DNA from: an uncultured Ruminococcus sp.
Lineage (GTDB): Bacteria; Bacillota; Clostridia; Oscillospirales; Ruminococcaceae
Assembly: GCA_947627445.1 (NCBI GenBank)
Contig: CANQWA010000005.1
Coordinates: forward strand, 19,626-83,625
DNA length: 64,000 nucleotides
Direction of reading: 5' to 3'
This document shows, in pieces, positions 32,786-42,967 of this stretch. Both the position numbers and the translations under genes were made by a program. Positions within the stretch are counted from its first letter, which is position 1; each line of letters begins with the position of its first letter. The notes under the pieces were generated by a model. It was given only the letters and a program-made list of their open reading frames with translations, was not told the DNA's origin and did not search any database.

Positions 32786-32984
32786 TGGCTTTCCCTCCCT
32801 TCAGAACCCGCCCCATGGAGCTGCACAAGAATGCACTGGGACGAATCCGCATCTTCTGAAAATGTGAAAAATCATTTTATCTATCTTCCAGTATCATCTA
32901 TCTTTATGATAATTACAATGCATCGATGGAAAATGTTGCATTTTCTCTGAAAAAAACCTCATTTTTGTCTATCTACACAAAAAA

Positions 32985-33022
32985 CGGACTGCCGCATTGT
33001 ATATCTGCAGCAATCCGTTTGT
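32985..33022 (-). terminator. Terminator downstream of sugar transferase gene
   Basis: ACGGATTGCTGC...GCAGTCCGTTTTTTGTG on minus strand. Confidence 0.65.
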
Positions 33023-33058
33023 AAAAATCTTGCCATGGGAAATATATGTATGATTTCC

Positions 33059-33781
33059 TTACCTTGCGCCGTCTTTACGCAGCACCGCACCGACTGTTTT
33101 CAGCAGGATCTTCACATCCGTTGCCACAGAACGCTCACGAATATATTTCAGATCCAACTCAACCCAATCATCAAACATGATGTTGCTTCTGCCGGAACAC
33201 TGCCAATAACAAGTAATACCGCCTTTGACATCCAGACGATGCTGATGGTAAGGAGAATACTTCTCCACTTCACGGGGCAACGGCGGACGAGGACCAACCA
33301 GACTCATGGAACCGCCCAGTACGTTGAAAAACTGGGGAAGCTCGTCCAGACTGGTGCTTCTCAGAAACTTGCCGACTTTGGTAATACGGGGATCATCCTT
33401 CATTTTAAAAACAGGCCCATCGGCTTCGTTTTGTTTGGCCAGTGCTTCCAGCTTTTCCTCGGCATCTACACACATGGTACGGAACTTATACATGGTAAAA
33501 TGCCTGCCGTTTTCCGTCACACGCTCCTGCTTGAAAATGGGACTGTGACGGTCATCGAGAAAAATCGCCAGTGAAATCACTGCCATGGGGATCGCTGCCA
33601 AAGCAATGGCAAAAGCAGAGCCGACCACATCCATACAGCGTTTTGCCCATAAATAACTGCGAGATACAGATTCCGCTTGTTCTCTGCGGCGCAGCAGATA
33701 AGAATTTCTGACACGTCTTTCTGTCAAGATCATGTCCTGCGGCAGGTAATCATCCTGCTGTAGATAGTTCGTACTTTCCAT
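33059..33781 (-). CDS. Bacterial sugar transferase (polyprenyl-phosphate hexose-1-phosphate transferase family)
   Basis: KRCMDVVGSAFAIALAAIPMAVISLAIFLDD; YKFRTM; LRSTSLDELPQFFNVLGGSMSLVGPRPPLPREV. Confidence 0.93.
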   Translation of the reverse strand: MESTNYLQQDDYLPQDMILTERRVRNSYLLRRREQAESVSRSYLWAKRCMDVVGSAFAIALAAIPMAVISLAIFLDDRHSPIFKQERVTENGRHFTMYKFRTMCVDAEEKLEALAKQNEADGPVFKMKDDPRITKVGKFLRSTSLDELPQFFNVLGGSMSLVGPRPPLPREVEKYSPYHQHRLDVKGGITCYWQCSGRSNIMFDDWVELDLKYIRERSVATDVKILLKTVGAVLRKDGAR

Positions 33782-34053
33782 AAAAATCCCTCCATCTCAA
33801 AAGCTGTCAACTATGTTTTTTTCTCCAAAAATGGACGTACTTCTAAAGTACTTGACGGAATTCTCCCTCTGATATCCGTCAAACTATACTAAAATTATAG
33901 TACTTTTTATGGATTTTGTCAATAGTCTAAATTTCACAAGAATTGCATTTCTCCCATTCGGTTTTTATACATTCTACCGACAAGTGCCGAATTGCAATGG
34001 GAAATGGCACCATTGCAGGAAAAACGCCGGAAATTCCGACTTTTTTCTGTATT

Positions 34054-34296
34054 TCACGAGAGAACTGTATACAACTCCGGCGCTCCTTCCTTTGTCACGT
34101 ACTCAGACACCTGTTCTACCCGGACTGTCAGTTCCTTTTGTCCCATCTGAATGGAGATGACATCTCCCACCTTTACATCATAGGATGCACGAGCAATCCT
34201 ATCGTTTACCAGCACCTTGCCGGCGTCACATGCCTCGTTCGCAACGGTACGCCGCTTAATGAGTCTGGAAACCTTCAGATATTTGTCAAGACGCAT
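34054..34296 (-). CDS. rqcP: S4 RNA-binding domain protein, RqcP-like
   Basis: MRLDKYLKVSRLIKRRTVANEACDAGKVLVND. Confidence 0.87.
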   Translation of the reverse strand: MRLDKYLKVSRLIKRRTVANEACDAGKVLVNDRIARASYDVKVGDVISIQMGQKELTVRVEQVSEYVTKEGAPELYTVLS

Positions 34297-34297
34297 A

Positions 34298-35089
34298 TCA
34301 CGCCTCCTTTTCCGTTTGAAATCGCTTCCACAGTGTGGTCCAATCCTCCTGAGAGATATCCGCCAGCGAGTTGTTTGTCTCCTCTGCATATGCAAACATC
34401 CGGACAAAGCGCTCTGTGGTATCGGTCAGTGCCTGCTCTGCCTGTAAGTCCAACAAGTGGCACAAACCGGCACAGCAGAACATCAGATTCCCCAGCGCTT
34501 GTTCCATTTTTTCCTTTTCCGAAAAGCAGATGGCCCTTTCCAGTTCCTGCCAGCATTCCTTCATGATCATCATGGATGCCAGATGATTCCAAAAATGAGG
34601 ATTTTCCTTCGCTGCCCGTTTAAAAGTTTTCTGCGCACGCATCAGCGCCGGAAGCGTTTTTGGAACAGCTCGCAGTGTTTCTGTGCGTGTCGTCTGATTC
34701 TTGGATTTCTCCTTAATGGCATCCCAATTTTTCAGCACCTCTTCTGTCGTATCCGCTTGTACCGTGCTGAATACATGAGGATGTCTTGTAATCAGTTTCT
34801 GACAGATGTCGGTGCAGACATCTTCCATCGTAAATCTGTCGCTTTCCCGTTCGATCTGTGTATGGAACACTACCTGAAGCAACAGATCCCCCAGCTCTTC
34901 CCGAAGCATTTCCGGATCATCCTGATCAATGGCGTCTATCACCTCATAAGTCTCTTCGATGAGATCCATCCGAATCGAGCTGTGGGTCTGCTCCTTATCC
35001 CATGGGCAGCCATCTTCACAGCGAAGCAGGCTGACAATCTCTACCAGATCATCCAGGGTATAACGTTCTTTTATTTCATAAGGGATCAT
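34298..35089 (-). CDS. mazG: Nucleoside triphosphate pyrophosphohydrolase MazG
   Basis: LRCEDGCPWDKEQTHSSIRMDLIEETYEVIDAID; EELGDLLLQVVFH. Confidence 0.95.
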   Translation of the reverse strand: MIPYEIKERYTLDDLVEIVSLLRCEDGCPWDKEQTHSSIRMDLIEETYEVIDAIDQDDPEMLREELGDLLLQVVFHTQIERESDRFTMEDVCTDICQKLITRHPHVFSTVQADTTEEVLKNWDAIKEKSKNQTTRTETLRAVPKTLPALMRAQKTFKRAAKENPHFWNHLASMMIMKECWQELERAICFSEKEKMEQALGNLMFCCAGLCHLLDLQAEQALTDTTERFVRMFAYAEETNNSLADISQEDWTTLWKRFQTEKEA

Positions 35090-35105
35090 AAGCAGTTCCT
35101 TTGCA

Positions 35106-36122
35106 TTAGTTTGCGTCTACAAAGCCTACCTTCCGGTAAACCTTCCGGACAATACGGGAGGAATAAGCCAGTGCCTTGGCATCTGATTGGGTGTAACATT
35201 CTTTGAGGTATGCTTTATCGGCAATGAGCCGTGCGTATTCCTCCTGCATGGGATGCAGATGATCTGCCACTGCTTCACCTACAGCCAGCTTGAAATCGCC
35301 GTAGCCTTTACCCTCGAATTCCCGTTCGATTGCATCGAAATCCTTGCCAGTAACACTGGAATAAATGGTCATCAGGTTATTGATACCGTCCTTGCCCTCT
35401 GCATAGCGGACAGAAGCCTCACTGTCGGTGACAGCACGTTTGCATTTCCGAATAATGGTATCTTTATCATCCAGGATCAAAATGCAGGCGTTGGGGTTGG
35501 TATCAGATTTGGACATTTTTTTGGTGGGATCCTGCAATGACATGATCTTTGCCCCTAATGGCGGAATGTACGGTTCAGGCAGGGTGAAGAATTCCCCATA
35601 GCGCTGATTGAACCGCTGTGCAATATCCCGTGTCAGTTCTAAATGTTGTTTCTGATCGCCGCCCACCGGTACAAGATCCGCATTATACGCCAGAATATCT
35701 GCCGCCATGAGAACCGGATAGGTAAACAATCCGGCATTGATGTCATCCGGGTGTTTCTGGCTCTTATCCTTGAACTGCGTCATACGGGAAAGCTCTCCGA
35801 ACTGTGTGTTGCAGTTCAAAATCCAGTTCAGCTCCGCATGTGTCCGCACGTGGCTCTGGATAAAAAGAATCGATTTTTCCAGATCAATGCCGCATGCCAG
35901 CAGCAAGGCATATGCCTGCAAGGTGTTCTGCCGCAGCTTCACCGAGTCCTGCCGGACGGTAATCGCATGCATGTCTACCACGCAGTATATGCAGCGGTAT
36001 TCGTCCTGAAGAGGTCCCCAGTTCCGGATTGCACCAATATAATTGCCCAGGGTAAATGTTCCTGTGGGCTGAATGCCGCTGAAAATCAGTTTTTTGTTTT
36101 CCTGTTCTGCCATATATGGCAC
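35106..36122 (-). CDS. trpS: Tryptophan-tRNA ligase
   Basis: FSGIQPTGTFTLGNYIGAI; KKMSKSD. Confidence 0.98.
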   Translation of the reverse strand: MPYMAEQENKKLIFSGIQPTGTFTLGNYIGAIRNWGPLQDEYRCIYCVVDMHAITVRQDSVKLRQNTLQAYALLLACGIDLEKSILFIQSHVRTHAELNWILNCNTQFGELSRMTQFKDKSQKHPDDINAGLFTYPVLMAADILAYNADLVPVGGDQKQHLELTRDIAQRFNQRYGEFFTLPEPYIPPLGAKIMSLQDPTKKMSKSDTNPNACILILDDKDTIIRKCKRAVTDSEASVRYAEGKDGINNLMTIYSSVTGKDFDAIEREFEGKGYGDFKLAVGEAVADHLHPMQEEYARLIADKAYLKECYTQSDAKALAYSSRIVRKVYRKVGFVDAN

Positions 36123-36199
36123 TTCCTTTCTGAAGCCTGCTCCAAAAACAAGCAGTATTTCCTGATTATCTGTCTACAGATTGCTGTGCGGACAGATTC

Positions 36200-36727
36200 T
36201 CATTTTGCCTGTCCCGCAGAGCGATCCTTCAGTTGTGCGGAACGCAGTTCACGCATTACCTGCTGATACAGGAAATATACCGCCTGCATATCACTGCTTT
36301 CCTCTTTGATCTCTGCCGGGAGAATGGTCTTTTTGTAAACACCCTTTTTTGTCAGCAAAAAGATGTTATGCGGCTCTCCGGTAGGCAGTTCAAAGGAAGT
36401 CGTTCTCTCACACTCTGCCAGAATACGGGGTGCATTTGCTGTCAGAATACGACCAGCCTGTACCAGAGACTGATACCGCTGGGATGCGCCTGTGTATGAA
36501 CTGCCGTTGTTGAAATACAGATTCACTGCACCGTTGATAAATACCACCAGTGTGGAAAGAGAAGTGGGGTTCACCGGGATATCCATGATAACGCCATAAA
36601 CGCTGTTTTCATTATGGATCATTCCGGCAAACTGCTTTGCAGGGAAATGCAATGCTGCACCTCTCATCATCAGATAGTTTTCGGTCACCAGATAGTGAGT
36701 CTGTACCTTACGCTTTTTCTGTGCCAT
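36200..36727 (-). CDS. Hypothetical protein of unknown function
   Basis: 175-aa ORF with good spacing in a minus-strand operon; no family recognised. Confidence 0.7.
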   Translation of the reverse strand: MAQKKRKVQTHYLVTENYLMMRGAALHFPAKQFAGMIHNENSVYGVIMDIPVNPTSLSTLVVFINGAVNLYFNNGSSYTGASQRYQSLVQAGRILTANAPRILAECERTTSFELPTGEPHNIFLLTKKGVYKKTILPAEIKEESSDMQAVYFLYQQVMRELRSAQLKDRSAGQAK

Positions 36728-36744
36728 AATTGTATTTTCCTTTC

Positions 36745-37938
36745 CTAATCTAAGATTTCTCTTGTCATTCTGCCCAGAATCTCGATGCCCTGAACGATCT
36801 GTTCATCGGAGGGCGTGGAATAGTTCAGACGGATGCAGGGAGATGTTTCGCTTTCATCCACCAGAAATGCACTGCCCGGAACAACGGCAATTCTATACTG
36901 TTCTACAGCCTGTGTACAGAATGCCGGAACATCGCATTCCTCCGGCAGCGTACACCAGAGAAACAGTCCGCCCTCCGGCATTTCCCAGCGAATGCGCTTG
37001 GAAAAATGCTGCCGGATGCCATCTGCCATCAGGCTGCACTTCCGACGGTATACCGCCCGCAGGCCATCCAAATAGCTTTCCATATCCGTGGTTTCCAGAA
37101 ATTCTGCACAGACAATCTGCGCCCAGATATTGGTATGCACATCCGAGACCTGCTTGCACACCGTCATTTTGGAAATGATCTCTTTAGGCGCACTGGTATA
37201 GCCCACACGAAGTCCCGGTGCGAGAATCTTGGAAAAGGTACCCGTATAGATCACACGATGCTCGGTGTCCATGCTTTTGATGGAGGGCAGCGGCTCACCG
37301 GAAAAGCGGAGATCACCGTAGGGATTGTCCTCTAAAATCACCAGGTCATAGCGGCAAGCCAAATCATACAAGCCCTTGCGTTTTGCCAGAGACATCACTC
37401 TGCCTGTGGGATTCTGGAAGTTGGGGATCACATAGACCAGTCTGGGATTGGGATTCGCTTTGATCTTTTCTTCCAACTCTGCCAAATCCATACCGTCCTC
37501 TTCCATGGTCACGCCTACTAAGTTTACACCGTAAGAACGAAAGGCATTCAGCGAACCAATAAAGCTGGGAGATTCGCAGAACATGGTATCGCCCCGATTC
37601 AAAAGCACTTTACAGCTCAGCTCATTACCCTGCTGTGCGCCGGAGGTGGTGATCAAATCATCGACCGCCGAATGAAAACATTTTTGATCTGCCATACGCG
37701 CCTTCAGCAGCTCACGCAGCCGGGGATACCCCTCTGTAATATTGTATTGCAGGGCTAAGATAGGATCCTTTTCCATCAGTCTGGCGGAGATCTGACGGAT
37801 CTGCTCTACCGGAAAGGCTTCTGGTGCAGGATTGCCTGCTGCAAGAGAGATTACCCCAGGCATACCGGTAAATTTCAGGATCTCACGAATCGCCGACGGC
37901 TGCAATGCATCGACATTTTCCGAAAATCTATATTGCAT
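36745..37938 (-). CDS. PLP-dependent aminotransferase, class I/II (2-aminoadipate aminotransferase/MocR-C-like)
   Basis: ISLAAGNPAPEAFPVEQI; YVIPNFQNPTGRVMS; YTGTFSKILAPGLRVGY. Confidence 0.92.
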   Translation of the reverse strand: MQYRFSENVDALQPSAIREILKFTGMPGVISLAAGNPAPEAFPVEQIRQISARLMEKDPILALQYNITEGYPRLRELLKARMADQKCFHSAVDDLITTSGAQQGNELSCKVLLNRGDTMFCESPSFIGSLNAFRSYGVNLVGVTMEEDGMDLAELEEKIKANPNPRLVYVIPNFQNPTGRVMSLAKRKGLYDLACRYDLVILEDNPYGDLRFSGEPLPSIKSMDTEHRVIYTGTFSKILAPGLRVGYTSAPKEIISKMTVCKQVSDVHTNIWAQIVCAEFLETTDMESYLDGLRAVYRRKCSLMADGIRQHFSKRIRWEMPEGGLFLWCTLPEECDVPAFCTQAVEQYRIAVVPGSAFLVDESETSPCIRLNYSTPSDEQIVQGIEILGRMTREILD

Positions 37939-38174
37939 TTTGGTTACTTCCTCTCTGTCATTTAGAATCTACCCTTTATTATAACACATATTTTCCGCCT
38001 TCGCAACATAAATTTATGAAGAAATGCACATTTTTTCTCTTGTGGGGAGCAGTTTCAACCCAGGAAAACAGCATTTACCGAACTGAAGGATATTTTCAGG
38101 TTGCCGCAAAGTGTTTACCATGCTGTTTTTTTGGACTGTTATGCCTGGAAAGAAAAAAGAGATAGGAGAAATTT

Positions 38175-39815
38175 ATGCTGAAACAACAATCCTTTCAGAA
38201 GGGCGCAGTCATTCTGCTGCTTTCCGCTGTGATCGCAAAGCTGCTGGGCGCATGCTTTAAGATCCCACTCACCAATGTGCTGGGCGGCACGGGCATGGGA
38301 TATTTCAGCAGCGCCTATGGGTTGCTGCTGCCAGTATATGCTCTATCTGTCACCGGATTGTCGGCAGCAGTGGCACAGGCGGTTTCACGGGCAGCTGCGC
38401 TTTCCCATTACAACGAGGTGCGGCGTATCCATACAGTAGCACGGCTTTCCTGCGGCATCTTCGGACTGCTGCTCAGCGGCATGATGCTCCTTCTTGCCGA
38501 ACCCTTTGCTTTTCGCATCGCAGTTCAGCCAAATGCACTGTTTTCCATACTTGCCATTGCTCCAGCATCGCTGTTCGGCTGTCTGACTGCGGTAGAACGG
38601 GGATACTGGGAGGGGCTGCAAAACATGACACCCACTGCCATTTCCCAAGCCATTGAAGCGGTAGCAAAACTGGGACTGGGACTGTGGTTCTGTTGGTGGG
38701 CTCAAACCCATCCGGAGATCGTCTGCGCATGGGTCCCTCCCGATGTACCTCTTTCGGCATTGACCGCAGCGGCAGCCGTTCTGGGCGTGACCTGTTCTAC
38801 TCTCATCGGATGGCTGTATTTTCTCATCCGTGGCATGTCCGGAAAACACAAGCTCCCCGCCGGTACAGATACCGCCTCTTCTATGTTTGTGATTCTCCGG
38901 CGTCTGCTGTATGTGATGATCCCCGTGGCACTTGGCTCTCTGGTGACCAATCTGACCTCTCTGCTGGATCTGGTCACTATGATGCATTGTCTGGGGCGGG
39001 CACAGACTTTCTATCCGGAAGCATTGGCACAACGTTTTGGCACAATCGCTGCAAGCCCGGATTTTCCAGCCTTTGTCTACGGTTCATTTACCGGCATGGC
39101 GGTCACGGTATTCAATCTGATACCCTCTGTGACAAATATGCTGGGAAAAAGCGCACTGCCCCGCACGGCAGCTTTATGGGCGACTCATGACAAAGCTGCT
39201 GTTGCCGCCCACGCCCGCACTGTGATCTCCGCAGCAGCGCTGATTGCTCTCCCGGCTGCCGGAGGACTGGCAGTGCTGGCAGAACCGGTGATGTTGGTGC
39301 TGTACGACGGCAGACCGGAGGAAGCTGTCATTGCTGCCAGCGCACTCCGGTCGCTGCTTCCGGGTATGGTCTGTCTTTGCCTGACTTTTCCCCTTTGCAG
39401 TATTTTGCAGGGCTTGGGAAAAGCCGTTCTGCCGGTAAAATATATGCTGGCAGGTGTGATCGTCAAGCTGGCTGGCAATCTGCTGCTGATCTCTCACCCG
39501 GCATTCTGCATCACCGGTGCAGGAATCGCCACCAGTGCCTGCTACATACTCCTATTGATCATGATTCTCTGGGGGCTGCGCCGTGTTCTCGGAGAGAAAA
39601 TAGGTATTGGAGAGGCACTTCTGCCCTTTCTCCTCGCCACAGCCGTCTGTACTTTGACAGCGCTTCTCATCTATCGATGCACGTGTACCTGGAAGCCCTA
39701 CTACACCGCTGCACTCTGCACAGCAGGCGGTGGGTGCAGCTATGGCGTGATGCTATGGCTGATACGAAGATTTTTCTCTTCAAAAAGAAAGGCATCTCCT
39801 AATCCCGTTTCTTGA
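38175..39815 (+). CDS. SpoVB/MVF-type polysaccharide (lipid-linked oligosaccharide) flippase
   Basis: Multi-TM; KGAVILLLSAVIAKLLGACFKIPLTNVLGGTGMGYFSSAYGLLLPVYALSVTG. Confidence 0.88.
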   Translation: MLKQQSFQKGAVILLLSAVIAKLLGACFKIPLTNVLGGTGMGYFSSAYGLLLPVYALSVTGLSAAVAQAVSRAAALSHYNEVRRIHTVARLSCGIFGLLLSGMMLLLAEPFAFRIAVQPNALFSILAIAPASLFGCLTAVERGYWEGLQNMTPTAISQAIEAVAKLGLGLWFCWWAQTHPEIVCAWVPPDVPLSALTAAAAVLGVTCSTLIGWLYFLIRGMSGKHKLPAGTDTASSMFVILRRLLYVMIPVALGSLVTNLTSLLDLVTMMHCLGRAQTFYPEALAQRFGTIAASPDFPAFVYGSFTGMAVTVFNLIPSVTNMLGKSALPRTAALWATHDKAAVAAHARTVISAAALIALPAAGGLAVLAEPVMLVLYDGRPEEAVIAASALRSLLPGMVCLCLTFPLCSILQGLGKAVLPVKYMLAGVIVKLAGNLLLISHPAFCITGAGIATSACYILLLIMILWGLRRVLGEKIGIGEALLPFLLATAVCTLTALLIYRCTCTWKPYYTAALCTAGGGCSYGVMLWLIRRFFSSKRKASPNPVS

Positions 39816-40296
39816 ACACCACCAGTTTGCTGAACAAATAGTTCAAGATTAGGATGACCACCTGGGCTGCAATCTTCACCATGAAGGAACGCCATGTCAC
39901 AATTTTTCCGTTTACCGTGGCAAAAAAATGATTCCCAAGCTCCATCATGGCAAGCTCCAGAAAATATGTCACAAACCGTGCGCTGTAAAACATGACAAAT
40001 TCCCGCCAGAACGCCGCCTTGGTATGCGTCCCGCTTTTAAATACATACTTTTTGTTGGTAAAAAATGCAAATGTCACAGCGACGATCCAGGAGATTGTCG
40101 TTGCCAGAAAGGTATTGAGCCATCCCGCCACATGGAGCTGATTGAACAGCGCCGTAGGAAGCACTTGAAAAATCAGGGAAACGACTGTAGTCAGACCGCC
40201 CACGATAATATACATCCACACGGATTCATGGTCATACCACAGCTTTTGGATGGGCTTTGGCATTCTGGAGATCACCCATGCAATTAATTTTTCCAT
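39799..40296 (-). CDS. GtrA family membrane protein
   Basis: YIIVGGLTTVVSLIFQ...FLATTISWIVAVTFAFFTNKKYVFKS. Confidence 0.9.
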   Translation of the reverse strand: MEKLIAWVISRMPKPIQKLWYDHESVWMYIIVGGLTTVVSLIFQVLPTALFNQLHVAGWLNTFLATTISWIVAVTFAFFTNKKYVFKSGTHTKAAFWREFVMFYSARFVTYFLELAMMELGNHFFATVNGKIVTWRSFMVKIAAQVVILILNYLFSKLVVFKKRD

Positions 40297-40424
40297 TTCA
40301 TATCCTTCCTTTCATGGTATATCAAACGTAAAATATTCGTAAAGTCCTTGATTCTTTTGTGATTTTATGGTATGATGTAGCATACAGACATGGATAACTT
40401 GTCAGATTCTTAGGAGGAAACATT

Positions 40425-41675
40425 GTGGTTTACGTCATACCGATTCTGATATTACTCATTCTTTCTTCGCTATTTTCCAGTACAGAAACTGCCTTTGCCT
40501 GTGTAAACAAGATACGCATGAAGCATCTGGCAGACAACGGCGACAAACGTGCCGGGACTGCGCTGAAAGTCGCCAACAAATATGAGCAAGCGCTGACTGC
40601 TATCCTGGTGGGTAATAATATCGCCAACATCGGCTCTTCCTCTTTGGCAACGGTTTTATTCACAAGGTATTTCGGCTCGGCTGGTGCAGCCATTTCCACC
40701 ATCGTGATGACCATTCTGGTACTTACCTTTTGCGAGGTGCTGCCCAAGTCTTACGCCAAATCCCACGCAGACAAATTTGCTCTTGGCTTCGCCGGCATTC
40801 TCTCCAAATTTATCATTCTGATGACACCCTTTGTCCTGCTGTTCGATCTGATGTCCCGTGCGTTCCAATCGAAAGATGAAACGCCGTCTGTGACAGAGGA
40901 TGAACTGAAATATATCATTGATGAGATCGAAGAGGAGGGTGTTCTGGAGGAACAGGAAAGTGATCTGGTGATCTCTGCTCTGCAATTTGACGAGACATTG
41001 GTCACCGATATCCTCATTCCACGTGTCCGGATCGCTGCCCTTTCATCAGATGCCACCATTGACGAAGCCAGAGATCTGTTTCTGAACAGTCAGTTCTCCC
41101 GGTTTCCCGTCTATGAAAAAAATTTGGACAATATCATCGGCATGATCACCAACAAAGACTTTTTCCGGCTGATATGCGGTCAGTTTCAGACATTGCAGGA
41201 GATCACACACGATGTGATCTATGTGCCGGAAACCAAATGCATCAGTGAAGTCCTGAAAGAAATGCAGCGTGCCAAAACGCATCTTGCCATTGTGGTAGAT
41301 CAATACGGCGGCACAAGAGGCATGGTGACACTGGAGGATATTATTGAAGAACTGGTGGGAGATATCTATGATGAAAGCGACGAGGTTCTTCACGAGCTTC
41401 AAAAAATTGAGTCTCATGTCTACACAGTCACCGGATCTGTCAGCATCAGCGACGTCTGCGGCAGGCTGGATGAGGAGGATAAACCAGAAAAGATTCCTGA
41501 AACAGATTCTACCACCATCGGCGGATGGGTCATGGAGCTTCTGGGACATATTCCGAAGCCAGGAGAAACTGCTTCCAGCGGGTTATTCCATTTCACGGTG
41601 CTGGAATCTGACAATCAGACGGTAAAATTAGTCCAGTTAAACATGACACCGGAAACAAAACCGGAAGAAAAATAG
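40425..41675 (+). CDS. HlyC/CorC (CNNM) family transporter with CBS pair and C-terminal domain
   Basis: SSTETAFACVNKIRMKHLA; CBS domains; DQYGGTRGMVTLEDIIEELVGDIYDE. Confidence 0.93.
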   Translation: MVYVIPILILLILSSLFSSTETAFACVNKIRMKHLADNGDKRAGTALKVANKYEQALTAILVGNNIANIGSSSLATVLFTRYFGSAGAAISTIVMTILVLTFCEVLPKSYAKSHADKFALGFAGILSKFIILMTPFVLLFDLMSRAFQSKDETPSVTEDELKYIIDEIEEEGVLEEQESDLVISALQFDETLVTDILIPRVRIAALSSDATIDEARDLFLNSQFSRFPVYEKNLDNIIGMITNKDFFRLICGQFQTLQEITHDVIYVPETKCISEVLKEMQRAKTHLAIVVDQYGGTRGMVTLEDIIEELVGDIYDESDEVLHELQKIESHVYTVTGSVSISDVCGRLDEEDKPEKIPETDSTTIGGWVMELLGHIPKPGETASSGLFHFTVLESDNQTVKLVQLNMTPETKPEEK

Positions 41676-41682
41676 ACATAAA

Positions 41683-41716
41683 ACGTCCCCGATGATCTCG
41701 GGGGCGTTTTTCCTTT
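41683..41716. terminator. Bidirectional terminator between convergent CNNM and corA genes
   Basis: AAACGTCCCCGA-tgat-CTCGGGGGCGTTTTTCC. Confidence 0.8.
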
Positions 41717-41732
41717 ATCGGAGGAATTTCTT

Positions 41733-42674
41733 CTATTTTTTCTTATACAACAACAGGATCATCGCCACCATTGCAGTCAGTACAATAGCAGCCACTGTCG
41801 GGATCCAAGTAAACTGCGCACCGGGCAGATCTGACGTATTCATCCCATAAAAGCTGAACACCATGGTCGGGATCGCCAGAATAATCGTAATGATAGTCAA
41901 CCGCCACATCACAATATTCAGATTATTGGAGATCACAGAACCGAATGCCTCTACGATCCCTGCCAGAATGCCTGAATAAATGGTTGCCATCTCCTGCGCC
42001 TGTTTCAGTTCAATGAGGACATCCTCCAGCAGATCCTGATCTTCCTCATAGAGTTTGACGACTCTGCCTCGAAGAATCTTATTCATGGTCACATCATTGG
42101 ATTTTAGGGACGTAGAAAGATAGATTAGAGACTTTTCCAGTTCCAGCATCTGGATCAGCTCGTGGTTTTTCATAGCACCATGAAGCTTTCTCTGCATGAC
42201 TGTGGAGGTCTTGTCGATCTGCTTCAGATAGATCAGGAATGAAGCTGTGATGTTCATCATCAGCCGAAGCACGAACTGTGTCCGGAACTGGGTCTGGATA
42301 TTCCGCAGTCTGCCTTCTACAACATCGTCGATCACTTTATTCTCCCGCAGAGAAATGGTAAACACGTTCTGTTCCGTGAGAATGATGCCCAGAGGCATGG
42401 TGTAGAAGATCAGCGTATCGTCCTTCTGCACATCAGAAACAGCCGTGTCTACGATGATCAGTGTCTGGTTTTCCTCCTGTTCCACACGGGAGGATTCCTC
42501 TTCGTCCAGGGAGGATTTCAGAAAATCGCTGTCCAGTCCGTACTTGTCAATGAGCATTTTTCGCTCCTGCGCTGTGGGATCTACCACAGATACCCAGCAG
42601 CCGGGCACAATGTCCTCCAACTCGATCAAACGGCTGTCAACGGTTTTATAGTAAGAAATCAAACCGGATACCAC
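41733..42674 (-). CDS. corA: CorA-like magnesium/cobalt transporter
   Basis: C-terminal TMs with YGMN (SFYGMNTSDLPGA). Confidence 0.93.
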   Translation of the reverse strand: MVSGLISYYKTVDSRLIELEDIVPGCWVSVVDPTAQERKMLIDKYGLDSDFLKSSLDEEESSRVEQEENQTLIIVDTAVSDVQKDDTLIFYTMPLGIILTEQNVFTISLRENKVIDDVVEGRLRNIQTQFRTQFVLRLMMNITASFLIYLKQIDKTSTVMQRKLHGAMKNHELIQMLELEKSLIYLSTSLKSNDVTMNKILRGRVVKLYEEDQDLLEDVLIELKQAQEMATIYSGILAGIVEAFGSVISNNLNIVMWRLTIITIILAIPTMVFSFYGMNTSDLPGAQFTWIPTVAAIVLTAMVAMILLLYKKK

Positions 42675-42876
42675 CTTTCTGCAAGGCAGTCCGATTCCTT
42701 AGCGGCGGCACTGCCCTGTTTTGTTTTGTTGTATGTTTTTCTGCATCTGTTGCAAAGGATATGGGTCAGCGTTCATACCGCACCTCCTCTTTCTTTTTAT
42801 TACATTCCTATTATACCAGAAAAAAACCAGTTTGACAAGATGATTTCTGTAAAATTCACATAATTTTATGCAAAAT

Positions 42877-42928
42877 TAAGGCAACACCGCACAAAGCCGT
42901 CAGGCGTTCTTTGTGCAGTGTTGCCTTA
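42877..42928. repeat. Short copy (R2) of dispersed hairpin repeat
   Basis: AAGGCAACACCGCACAAAG ccgtcaggcgtt CTTTGTGCAGTGTTGCCTT, 19-bp stem with one mismatch. Confidence 0.85.
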
Positions 42929-42967
42929 GAACTTGTTCCGTAGCTTTTTCCACACCAATCTCGTTAT

